Assembly: GCA_963780045.1 (NCBI GenBank)
Contig: CAVZZZ010000004.1
Coordinates: 62,001-126,000, forward strand
Reading direction: 5' to 3'
Length of the DNA stretch: 64,000 nucleotides
Source of the DNA: JANXQG01 sp963780045
GTDB taxonomy: Bacteria > Planctomycetota > Planctomycetia > Pirellulales > Thermoguttaceae
Shown: piece by piece, positions 28,171 through 36,707 of the stretch
How positions within the stretch are numbered: position 1 is the first letter of the stretch
Layout: each line of letters starts with the position of its first letter
Notes under the pieces: model-generated
The model's database searches: none
Seen by the model: only the letters and a program-made list of their open reading frames with translations
What the model was told of the DNA's origin: nothing
Position numbers and translations under genes: made by a program

Positions 28171-28260
28171 GAAGATGAAGGATGACGGTTAAGCGATGTA
28201 AAATTGGGGATGAGCGGCTAGCGAGAATGCCGTAATCCTTCATCGCTCATCCTTCGTCTC
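28171..28260. repeat. Imperfect palindrome, GATGAAGGATGA family
   Basis: GAAGATGAAGGATGACGG at the left is partly complementary to TCCTTCATCGCTCATCCTTC at the right. It is intergenic, upstream of cpaA. Related half-arms occur at 50056-50090 and 62604-62648. Confidence 0.65.
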
Positions 28261-28316
28261 CCGTGGCGTCCGGCCGGATGTTTGCTCAGAATCCTTGCAA
28301 CTTTATTCGTACAACC

Positions 28317-28874
28317 ATGCCCGCTTTGCTTCACGCCGTTACTACCAATTGGCCGCTTTGGCTGCTGAGCTTGATCCTGATCGTCGCGGCGGTCATCGAC
28401 GGCTGGGCGCTGAGGGTGCCCAATTGGCTCACCTTCCCGCTGGTCTTTGCCGGCTGGACGGCGGCCGCCTATTGCCACGGGCTTTGCGGCCTTGCCTGGA
28501 GCATGGCGGGCACCGCGGTCGGTCTGGGATTGTTGTTGCCGGCGTACAGCATCGGCGGCATGGGCGCCGGCGACGTGAAGCTGATGGCCGGCATCGGAGC
28601 TTGGATTGGCGCTACGGCGACATTCTACGCCTTTTGCGTGGCAGCCGTATTTGGCGGGCTGATCGCTGTGGCGATGGTTCTCGTGCGACGCCGCTGGAAC
28701 CACCACTTCCTGCAGTTTTTCCTTATCACCGACGAAATCCTGACAATTCGCAATCCTGAGCAGCTATCGGCGATCGCCGCCAAGCGGAAAAGCACCATGA
28801 TGCTGCTCCCCTACGGGATACCCATCGCACTGGGGACGATCGCTTATTTTGCCTGGGCAGGAATGCTGATGTAG
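28317..28874 (+). CDS. cpaA: Prepilin peptidase CpaA (A24 family)
   Basis: Both catalytic aspartates of the A24 peptidases are visible: VAAVIDGWALRVPNWLTFPL near residue 25 and the GxGD motif in GGMGAGDVKLMAGIGAW. About five or six hydrophobic segments fit a polytopic inner-membrane enzyme. It would cleave the Flp prepilins encoded just upstream. The C-terminal third contains an extra charged loop (RRRWNHHFLQFFLITDE) before a final helix. Confidence 0.9.
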   Translation: MPALLHAVTTNWPLWLLSLILIVAAVIDGWALRVPNWLTFPLVFAGWTAAAYCHGLCGLAWSMAGTAVGLGLLLPAYSIGGMGAGDVKLMAGIGAWIGATATFYAFCVAAVFGGLIAVAMVLVRRRWNHHFLQFFLITDEILTIRNPEQLSAIAAKRKSTMMLLPYGIPIALGTIAYFAWAGMLM

Positions 28875-29135
28875 CAATTGGACAAGTTGGAGAAGCATTG
28901 CCGCTTGTGCCGATTATAACGATGCGGCACTGACTGCTTAGCCACGCAAGCCATCCCCGGAGAATAACGGTCCTGCTGGTGGTAGCGTTTGGCCGCATTT
29001 ACCTACAGTTGCGCCCCTTCCGTCGCCAATGTTTGTAACGGGAAAGGCACGATTTGAGGGAAACGATAGTGCTGCGGAACTTGACGGATCCGCGCGGGCG
29101 TAGCGAGACCGCCGGTCCGAGCATTAGGGGGTAGT

Positions 29136-30271
29136 ATGCGAGGAAAATCTCTGGCTTTGCTCGTCTTGGCGCTGGGTTGCGGCCTGGTCGCTTCGCTAGG
29201 CATTACCCAGGTTCTGGCGCATCGCGGCGATCAGCCGGCTCCGCTGGATACCGTGCCGATCTATGTCGCCATAGCCGACATTCCGCAGGGCACGCTCCCG
29301 GGCGATGAAACAGTGCGGCTCGAACCGTGGCCGAAGGAGAAAGTGCCCCTCGGCGCCCTGACGAAGCAAGAGGAAGCAAAGGGTCGTCGCGCGCGGTACA
29401 AGATCTTCAAGGGCCAGCCGATTTTGGACCCCATGTTGTTGCCCGCCGGCGACGCGGAACTTGATGCGCAGATTCCCAAGGGACTGCGCGTGGTCCCCGT
29501 TCCGGTGAGCCCCGAAGCGATACACAGCGGCCTTGTGGCGCCCGCGCGCGATGCGACGTGGAGGTCTTCCTCCGTGCGGACGCGAGCCTCGGCATCGGCG
29601 AGACCGTCAGCAAAACCATCCTTGAAGACGTCCGCGTGTTCGCGGTGAACGACGTCACGACCACGCAAACCAACGATCCGCGCGATCCGGAAAAGCGTTC
29701 CTTTGCCGGCGGCAAAACGGTTTCCCTGTTGGTCACGCCCGAACAGGCTGAAATGGTTACGCTGGCCAGCAGTTTGGGCGTGATTCGTTTGATCCTGCGC
29801 GGCGCCGACGACAAGGCGACGACCAAAGTCAGGCCGATGGTCGCCCGCGATTTGCTCGGCTCTTGGGGCGTTTCGGACCGCAGCAAGGAGGGCAAGGCGC
29901 CGGGAGAAAGCGGTATTGACAAGCTCGTCGATGGAATAAAAAGGGCATTGGCTGCCACTACCGCGTCGAAAAAACCCGCGACGGCGCAGCCAAAAGAGCC
30001 GGAAAGATTCACGATGCGCTTGCTCGCCGGGCCCGAACGCACGGACGTGCTGATGCTTGCCAACGCGGATGCTGCCGCGTTGCCCGGTGACGACGGCGCC
30101 TGGACGGTGGCGAACCTGCCGACCCTGACCAAGCCGATGCCGCCGATCCAGACGGCCGCGCCGGCGACAGCCGCGCCCACCGCTCCGGCCAACCCGCAAA
30201 CGAAACCTCAGAACAACGAAAAGCAATTGCCGCCCCTGAGGGTCAACGGAACGCCGCCCTTGGGCGGCTAA
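29136..30271 (+). CDS. cpaB: Tad pilus assembly protein CpaB (RcpC), frame broken
   Basis: An N-terminal membrane anchor (SLALLVLALGCGLVASLGIT) is followed by the SAF domain: TVPIYVAIADIPQGTLPGDE and GLRVVPVPVSPEAIHSGLV. The frame breaks at GGCGCCCGCGCGCG near 29545. One G restored gives the expected PGARCDVEVFLRAD, then VSKTILEDVRVFAVND and KTVSLLVTPEQAEMVTLASS. The C-terminus is a long Pro/Ala/Thr-rich tail. CpaB is thought to work with the secretin in the outer part of the Tad machine. Confidence 0.88.
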
Positions 30272-30345
30272 TTGGGGCTTAGGTCCGTCGGTCCCCGGCC
30301 TCCCGTACGTCCCGCGGAAGCCAAGGAGCAATGGGACTGGGATCT

Positions 30346-32001
30346 ATGACCATGCACCAAAGGATATCAAGGATGATCAAGCAAACTCTGTTTACGCGGC
30401 GGCCGCTTGGCATCGCCGCCGCGCTGCTGTGCTTGTGCGTTTCCCGCTCGCCATTGTCACTTGGGCAGCAACCGCTGGTTATCCCGCCCGGCCCAAATGC
30501 CCCGCTCAATGCGCCGGGCGAGGCGGTGGCCAGCGACGCCAATCCAAGCAGCCCCTATTTCCACGTCACGGGCAACGACGACCATTTGAAGATGGTTGTC
30601 AATTCCAGCCGCTTCCTCACCCTGGACAAACGGATTCCGCAGGTCCAGGTCAATAACCCGGACATTTTGAGCGTCGTGCCGATGTCGCCCACCTCGGTGC
30701 AGATCTCGGCGCGGCGGACCGGCGTGACCCAGGTCAACATTTGGGGTGAAGACAAGAAGATTTATACGGTCAACGTCATCGTGACGGGCGACGCCGCCGA
30801 ATTGGCCGAAATCCTCCGCCAATTGTTTCCCAAGGCGACGCTGAGCATCGTACCGATCAACGGCGCCTCGGTCATCATTTCCGGGTATGTCGAGCAACAG
30901 GACATCGTGCCGAAGATCCACGCCGTGGCGGCCAAGTACTTCCCCGAAGTCATCGACAACATGCTCGTCAGCGGCACGCAGCAGGGCATGGTTCACGTCA
31001 AAATCGTCGAGGTTTCGCGAACGAAAATTCGCAACATGGGCTTTGACTGGGCCCAGGTCAGCAGCACCGGCAACGTTGTTTGGTCCGGCGTCAACGGGCT
31101 GATAAGCACCGCCTCCGGCGCCACGTTCGGGGCTCCTGCCACTGCTCCCGACAACGTCTTCAAGTTCAACATTGGCTCGCTCAACGCCTTCTACGGCGTG
31201 CTCAACGCCCTCCGTGAGGACGACCTGGGCAAAATCCTCTCGGAACCTAACGTTATGGCCATCAGCGGCCGGCCGGCCTACGTCAGCGAAGGCGGCGAAA
31301 TCGGCTACCAGGTCTCAAGCACCGTGGCGGGCAACACCGTCGGCTGGAAGGAATACGGAACGCGGTTGGACATCGTGCCCATTTTGCTGGGCAACGGACG
31401 CATGCACCTTGATGTCCGCGTCAACGTCAGCCAGCCCGACGCCGCCAACAGCATCGACGGCATCCCGGCGATGAAGAGCCGCGGCGTGGAGACGGGCGTC
31501 GAGCTCCGTTCCGGCCAGACGCTGGCCATCGCGGGACTGATCGAGTCGCGCGTCGAGGCCACCGTCCACGGCTTTCCTTGGATCAGCGAAGTGCCCTACT
31601 TGGGCACAGCTTTCCGCTCCGAAAGCCACCAGATCAACGAAGTCGAGTTGATTATTCTGCTTACGCCAGAAATCGTCGACGGCATGGAGCCGTGCCAGGT
31701 GCCGGCTTGCCTGCCCGGCTCGAACACCGCCGACCCGACCGACTGGGAGTTGTTTTTCAAAGGTCAGATTGAAGTTCCCAACTGCTGCCCGGCGGACGGA
31801 ACGTGCCAGCAATGCATTCAAGGCGGCGCCGGCGCCGGCGCCACGCCGGCGCTGCCCTCCCCGCCAAGTCCCGCGATCGAGGCAGTTCCGATCGGCCGGC
31901 AGAATCGGCAAAACCCGCCCGTGCCGAACCAAGTTGCCGCAAATCAACCGCCGCCCGAACCCGGATTCATCGGGCCGATCGGTTACGACATCCTAAAGTA
32001 G
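30346..32001 (+). CDS. cpaC: Tad secretin CpaC (RcpA)
   Basis: A signal peptide (RRPLGIAAALLCLCVSRSPL) leads to the N-terminal domain FLTLDKRIPQVQVNNPDILS and PTSVQISARRTGVTQVNIWG, typical of type II/IV pilus secretins. The secretin core follows with EDDLGKILSEPNVMAISGRP, SEGGEIGYQV and VETGVELRSGQTLAIAGLIE. It would form the outer-membrane pore of the Tad pilus. A Cys-rich stretch (NCCPADGTCQQC) and a Pro-rich end are unusual additions. The frame is intact. Confidence 0.92.
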   Translation: MTMHQRISRMIKQTLFTRRPLGIAAALLCLCVSRSPLSLGQQPLVIPPGPNAPLNAPGEAVASDANPSSPYFHVTGNDDHLKMVVNSSRFLTLDKRIPQVQVNNPDILSVVPMSPTSVQISARRTGVTQVNIWGEDKKIYTVNVIVTGDAAELAEILRQLFPKATLSIVPINGASVIISGYVEQQDIVPKIHAVAAKYFPEVIDNMLVSGTQQGMVHVKIVEVSRTKIRNMGFDWAQVSSTGNVVWSGVNGLISTASGATFGAPATAPDNVFKFNIGSLNAFYGVLNALREDDLGKILSEPNVMAISGRPAYVSEGGEIGYQVSSTVAGNTVGWKEYGTRLDIVPILLGNGRMHLDVRVNVSQPDAANSIDGIPAMKSRGVETGVELRSGQTLAIAGLIESRVEATVHGFPWISEVPYLGTAFRSESHQINEVELIILLTPEIVDGMEPCQVPACLPGSNTADPTDWELFFKGQIEVPNCCPADGTCQQCIQGGAGAGATPALPSPPSPAIEAVPIGRQNRQNPPVPNQVAANQPPPEPGFIGPIGYDILK

Positions 32002-32016
32002 AATATATTGTGCATG

Positions 32017-32104
32017 AAAGTGGGAAGTGGGGAGTGGCAAGTGAGGAGCGAACGCTAGATCGCTCCTCGCTTGCCACCCCCGCACTTGCCGCTTGCCACG
32101 TTCC
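32017..32104. repeat. Imperfect palindrome, GTGGCAAGTG family
   Basis: GGAGTGGCAAGTGAGGAGCG on the left and CGCTCCTCGCTTGCCACCCC on the right are imperfect inverted copies around AACGCTAGAT. It fills the gap between cpaC and cpaE. Confidence 0.75.
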
Positions 32105-32128
32105 ACGCTGCCGCAAGTTCCGCCTGCC

Positions 32129-33346
32129 ATGACCAACGTGCTCCGCCTGGCGATCGTCGATCCCGACGACTCCAAGAGAGAATCGGTTAAATCGATGCTC
32201 CTGGGGATGGACATGATTTGGCTGGAGGCCGAATGCTCGCGTTACGAGTTCTTCTCCGACGTCGTTGCGCAAACCAACCCGGACATCGGCCTGGTGGCAC
32301 TGGACAGCGACGCCGACAAGGCGCTGGACCTGGTGACGCGGCTCGGCGAAGTGTCGCCCAACTGCGCGGTGCTGGTGACGAGCTCTTCGCACGATGGGCA
32401 ATTGATCCTCCGGGCCATGCGGGCCGGCGCCAAGGAGTTTCTCACGCAGCCCGTGCGGATCGACGACCTGCTGGGCGCGTTGGGCAGGATCAGCGAACGC
32501 CGCAACGGTCCCGGCGAAAACCGGCCCCGCGGCAGCCAGGTCGTGGCCGTGGCTGGCTCGCTGGGAGGCGTGGGCAACACCAGCCTGGCAGTGAACCTCG
32601 CCTGCGTGTTCGCGCAGAACGCGAAGAACTCGGTTGCGCTCGTGGACCTCGACCTCTGCCTGGGCGATGCCGACGTCTTCCTGGACGCCATTCCCGACTA
32701 CACGCTCGTCGACGTGGCGCAAAACGCGACGCGATTGGACTTCAGCCTCCTGAAGCGCTCGCTGACGAAGCATTCCTCGGGCGTCTACTTGTTGCCGCGG
32801 CCCGTGCAGTTGGCGGATTGCGCGCTCGTCTCGGCCGACGACCTCCGCCGCGTGATAGGCCTCTTGAAGGCGACCTTCACGCACCTCGTTTTTGATCTAA
32901 GCAAGGGCTACAGCCCGCTGGACATGGTGGCGCTGGAGATGGCCAGCCACATTCTGCTGGTCACGCAACTGGACTTGCCCTGCCTGCGGAACGTGGTGCG
33001 GCTGTTGATGTCGTTCAACGAGATGGAAGGCATCAGCGAGAAGGTGAAGATCGTCATCAACCGCGCCGGATTGGACAACGGCCATATCAGCGTCAAGAAG
33101 GCCGAGGAGACGATCGGCAAGGAAGTCTTCTGGCAGCTTCCCAACGAGTACCGCACGATGATCGAGGCCCGCAACAACGGCGTGCCGCTGATCGAGCAGG
33201 CCCCCAAGGCGGCGATAACGCAGTCGATCATCGCCCTGGCCGGCGCGCTGTTCGACGAAGGCAAGCCCGAAGAGGAAGAAGCCGCCGACGCCAAGAAGCC
33301 CGCCCGTAAAGGGCTGTTCGGCTTCCTGGGCGGGAGAAAGTCGTGA
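32129..33346 (+). CDS. cpaE: Tad locus ATPase-like protein CpaE (TadZ)
   Basis: The N-terminus is a receiver-like domain (VLRLAIVDPDDSKRESVKSM, CAVLVTSSSHDGQLILRAMR, GAKEFLTQPVRIDDLLGAL). A MinD/ParA-type domain follows: VVAVAGSLGGVGNTSLAVNL, SVALVDLDLCLGDADVFLDA and FTHLVFDLSKGYSPLDMVAL. The P-loop reads LGGVGNTS, lacking both lysines of the deviant Walker A motif, a type of change common in TadZ proteins. TadZ localises the pilus machine at a pole. No cpaF, tadB or tadC follows it here. Confidence 0.88.
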   Translation: MTNVLRLAIVDPDDSKRESVKSMLLGMDMIWLEAECSRYEFFSDVVAQTNPDIGLVALDSDADKALDLVTRLGEVSPNCAVLVTSSSHDGQLILRAMRAGAKEFLTQPVRIDDLLGALGRISERRNGPGENRPRGSQVVAVAGSLGGVGNTSLAVNLACVFAQNAKNSVALVDLDLCLGDADVFLDAIPDYTLVDVAQNATRLDFSLLKRSLTKHSSGVYLLPRPVQLADCALVSADDLRRVIGLLKATFTHLVFDLSKGYSPLDMVALEMASHILLVTQLDLPCLRNVVRLLMSFNEMEGISEKVKIVINRAGLDNGHISVKKAEETIGKEVFWQLPNEYRTMIEARNNGVPLIEQAPKAAITQSIIALAGALFDEGKPEEEEAADAKKPARKGLFGFLGGRKS

Positions 33347-33530
33347 TGAGCTTGAGGCTTGAGGCCTGAGGGAGCAAGCGAGTCCTCTCAGAGCGGCGTT
33401 GAATTGCCACTCTTCTTGGCACGGCGATTGCCCCCTGGCAATGCCCACTCCCTCGACGATGGCCCGGAGCGTATACTTTCTCCGGCAACGCAGTCTAATA
33501 AGAATCCCAAACCCAAGAAGAGGTGAGCAC

Positions 33531-34508
33531 ATGAATCTGCTGGAATCCCTGAAACGCTGGACCACGGTTGTGGCCGACACGGGCGACATCGAAGCCATCG
33601 CCCAGCACAAACCGCAGGACGCCACCACGAACCCCTCGCTGCTTTTGCAGGCGGCCCAAAAGCAGGAATACCAGGACTTGGTCGACGAGTCGCTGGACTT
33701 CGCGCTGGGCAAGCCTGGCGACGAGGCGGCCCGCACGCAATGGTTCATGGACAAGCTCTTTGTGACCTTCGGCTGCCATATCCTCAAGGTCGTGCCCGGC
33801 CGCGTCTCGACGGAGGTCGATGCCGGGCTGAGCTTTGACACCGAGGCCACGCTGGCCAAGGCCCGCCGGCTCATCGGCATGTACAAGGAGGCCGGGGTCG
33901 AGCGCGAGAGGGCGCTCATCAAGATCGCCAGCACGTGGGAGGGCATCCAGGCCGCGGAACAACTGGAGCGCGAAGGGATCCACTGCAACCTGACGCTCTT
34001 GTTCAGCTTCGCCCAGGCCGTCGCCTGCGCCGAGGCGGGCGTGACGCTGATCTCGCCGTTTGTCGGGCGGATCTACGACTGGTACAAGAAGGAGGGCGGG
34101 GGCAAGGAGATTCCAGCCGACCAGGATCCCGGTGTCGCCTCCGTGACAAAGATCTACAACTACTTCAAGAAGTTCGACTACAAGACTCAGGTCATGGGCG
34201 CCAGCTTCCGCAAGGTGGACCAGATCGTCCGTCTTGCCGGTTCCGACCTGCTGACGATCAGCCCCGACTTGCTGGAACAAATGTCGAAAGCCGAGGGCGA
34301 CGTCCCGCGCCGCTTGAATGTGCAAGAGGCCAAAGCGTCCGACGCCAAGAAGATCGATATGAACGAGAAGACGTTCCGCTGGATGCATAACGAGGACGCG
34401 ATGGCCACGGACAAGCTCGCCGAGGGCATCCGCAAGTTCTACGCCGACGCCCGCAAGCTGGAGCAGTACGCCCAGGCGCGGGTCAAGCAGACTGCGGCGC
34501 GGCGGTGA
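33531..34508 (+). CDS. tal: Transaldolase
   Basis: The 325-residue enzyme has the transaldolase B-type motifs: TTVVADTGDIEAIAQHKPQD ATTNPSLLL near the start, the Schiff-base lysine in RALIKIASTWEGIQAAEQLE, and NLTLLFSFAQAVACAEAGVT followed by LISPFVGRIYDWYKK. It transfers a dihydroxyacetone unit between sugar phosphates in the pentose phosphate pathway. AAGAAGAGGTGAG precedes the ATG. It lies 17 kb from tkt and 3 kb from phosphoketolase, in a sugar-metabolism neighbourhood. Confidence 0.95.
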   Translation: MNLLESLKRWTTVVADTGDIEAIAQHKPQDATTNPSLLLQAAQKQEYQDLVDESLDFALGKPGDEAARTQWFMDKLFVTFGCHILKVVPGRVSTEVDAGLSFDTEATLAKARRLIGMYKEAGVERERALIKIASTWEGIQAAEQLEREGIHCNLTLLFSFAQAVACAEAGVTLISPFVGRIYDWYKKEGGGKEIPADQDPGVASVTKIYNYFKKFDYKTQVMGASFRKVDQIVRLAGSDLLTISPDLLEQMSKAEGDVPRRLNVQEAKASDAKKIDMNEKTFRWMHNEDAMATDKLAEGIRKFYADARKLEQYAQARVKQTAARR

Positions 34509-34605
34509 TGTAGATCGCCGTTTCATCGAGCAAAGAGCAATGAACAAGTACGACGCGCGCGGGCCGTATTGACTTTGCGCTGCGATTGCACTTTAATTGC
34601 GCGGC

Positions 34606-36141
34606 ATGGCAGCACGGCCTTCCTCGCTCACCGATACCCGCGTCATCTACTGCGGCGACAACCTGGAGCAGCTTGCGAAGCTGCCTAGCGGCTGCATCGA
34701 CCTCACTTACATCGACCCGCCGTTCAACTCCAACCGCAACTACGAAGTGTTTTGGGGCGAGGCGAAGGAAAAGCGGTCGTTCGAGGACCGGCACGAATCG
34801 ACGAGGGCCTATATCGACTTCATGCGGCCCCGCTGCGTCGAGTTGCACCGTGTTTTGAAGACCACCGGCAGCTTTTATTATCACTGCGACTGGCACGCCT
34901 CCCATTACGTCAAGATCTTACTCGACCAGATTTTCGGGGAAAACCAGTTTCAAAACGAAGTAGTCTGGAAGCGCACTAGCGCCCATAGCAGCGCAAAGCG
35001 CTACGGACCGGTTCACGACAGCATCTTCTTCTACAGTAAGTCCAAGAAGTACACTTGGAACCCAACCTACCAGCCGTACGATGAGGACTATCTCAAAACG
35101 TTTTTTGAGATGGTCGACGAAGACGGCCGCCGCTGGAAGCGCATGGACTTGACAGGCGACGGCGTGCGAACGGGCGAGAGCGGCCGAAAGTGGCGCGGAA
35201 TCGACGTAACCGCCAAAGGGAGGCATTGGGCAATCCCCCGCGACGCTGTGGAGGTTTACGGGCTCAAGTCCAAAGGGACGCTTCCCCGTTTAGATGAGCT
35301 CGACGCACAGGGAGCAATTCATTGGCCGAAGAAGACGGACGGTGTCCCGCGGCTAAAGCAGTATGCGGATAGGATGCCAGGGGTTCCATTGCAGACGGTA
35401 TGGACCGACATACGCCCGTTGCACAACCTCTCTCAGGAGCGCCTCGGGTATCCAACGCAAAAGCCGCTCGCGCTTTTAGAAAGAATCATCAAAGCCAGCA
35501 GCAAACCCAACGACATCGTTCTCGACGCCTTTTGCGGCTGCGGGACGGCGCTGGAGGCGGCAGAACATTTGGGGCGGCAGTGGATCGGCATCGACCTCTC
35601 GCCTACTGCCTGCCAGGTCATGGCCAAGCGGCTTCGCGACCGCTGCGGCCTGCGCGAAGACAAAAAGCTCTGGCTGGCCGGCAAGGGTTTTATTGTCCGC
35701 GACCTGCCGTGGACGGAGGGGCAACTTCGAAAAATCCCGCCCTTCGAGTTCGAGAACTGGGCGGTCATCGCGCTGGGCGGCATCCCCAACAAGACGCAAG
35801 TCGGCGACATGGGCATCGAGGGCCGCATCTTCCCCGTCCACACGCTCCCCGACAGCGGTGAAAAGAAGAAGAAAAAGGGCGAAACCCTCGCCTTCGACTA
35901 CATGGACGACTGGTATCCGATCCAGGTCAAGCAGAAGGACAAGGCCGGCCGCCCGGAAATCGACGCCTTCGAGGCCATGATGATGCGCGAGGACCGGCCC
36001 AAGGGTTTTTTCGTCTCCTTCGCTTTCACCCTGGACGCCCCGCAAGAAATCGGCCGCTTTTTCAAGCAATCGGGCAAGGTGATCGTGCCCCTGACTGTTC
36101 GCGAAATCCTTGACGAGCAAATTGCGATGAAACTGGCCTAG
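34606..36141 (+). CDS. Site-specific DNA methyltransferase fused to a putative restriction-type nuclease domain
   Basis: The order of motifs is that of beta-class N6-adenine or N4-cytosine methyltransferases: IDLTYIDPPFNSNRNYEVFW (catalytic DPPF) near residue 35, then TQKPLALLERIIKASSKPND and IVLDAFCGCGTALEAAEHLG (AdoMet site) near residue 300. After about residue 365 a separate domain begins. It contains GDMGIEGRIFPVHTL and DDWYPIQVKQKDKAGRPEID with FEAMMMRED and GFFVSFAF, a pattern resembling Mrr/PD-(D/E)XK nucleases (Asp, then Q-x-K). It may be a single-chain restriction-modification enzyme. The nuclease reading is inference; the methyltransferase assignment is firm. Confidence 0.85.
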   Translation: MAARPSSLTDTRVIYCGDNLEQLAKLPSGCIDLTYIDPPFNSNRNYEVFWGEAKEKRSFEDRHESTRAYIDFMRPRCVELHRVLKTTGSFYYHCDWHASHYVKILLDQIFGENQFQNEVVWKRTSAHSSAKRYGPVHDSIFFYSKSKKYTWNPTYQPYDEDYLKTFFEMVDEDGRRWKRMDLTGDGVRTGESGRKWRGIDVTAKGRHWAIPRDAVEVYGLKSKGTLPRLDELDAQGAIHWPKKTDGVPRLKQYADRMPGVPLQTVWTDIRPLHNLSQERLGYPTQKPLALLERIIKASSKPNDIVLDAFCGCGTALEAAEHLGRQWIGIDLSPTACQVMAKRLRDRCGLREDKKLWLAGKGFIVRDLPWTEGQLRKIPPFEFENWAVIALGGIPNKTQVGDMGIEGRIFPVHTLPDSGEKKKKKGETLAFDYMDDWYPIQVKQKDKAGRPEIDAFEAMMMREDRPKGFFVSFAFTLDAPQEIGRFFKQSGKVIVPLTVREILDEQIAMKLA

Positions 36142-36707
36142 GTTGATGTACTATGAGGACGGCGGGATCACAAACGGGGGACAGGTGCAATATTCCGCAG
36201 TCGCCGCCATGACGTTCTGCCCCGAACCGAAGCATGAATGGGACGCCGGAACCCTCAAGTAAGCCGGTCCCGCCGCGCGCGGCAGTGTGCGGGAAAGGAA
36301 TCTGCCGCGCAAGGTAAACCACGAATTGCACAAATAACACGAATCGGCTTGAAGGGGACGATTTGCTCCCGGCTAGACCCCTTTTTTGCGCCCTTATCCA
36401 ATCTCCCTCTCTTTCCTCCACACTGCCGTGCTCCCCTTGCATGGCAGAACTTCCAATGCCCGCGGCGAAGACTGGCTCCCCCGCGGGAAACAGGCATTCC
36501 GCCGCTTCGGCCCGATAATTGCGGGGCGACTCGCCGCAAGTATGCCGGGATAGATATTATCCATCTAGACGCGCCCGTCACCCCCACTTGCTCCTCTCCC
36601 GGAAGGCAAGTGGATATAATCACGTCGAGCAAGAGTGTCGGCAGCGTTCGCTCTTGTCTTCTCACGCGAGCAGTAAACATCTCAACCAACTCAAAAGGAG
36701 TCTTGCC
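36142..36707. other. Intergenic region upstream of phosphoketolase
   Basis: No supported gene in 566 bases. It contains fragments that look like dispersed-repeat pieces (GGGGACAGGTGCAATATTCC at 36176, ACCACGAATTGCACAAATAA at 36317). A TATAAT at 36615-36620, about 90 bases before the xfp ATG, is a candidate -10 element, but no well-spaced -35 was found. AAAAGGAG at 36693 is the xfp ribosome binding site. Confidence 0.5.

Noticed and set aside
33495..34547. A 350-codon antisense frame over transaldolase
   Set aside because: Shadow of a gene with clear transaldolase motifs.
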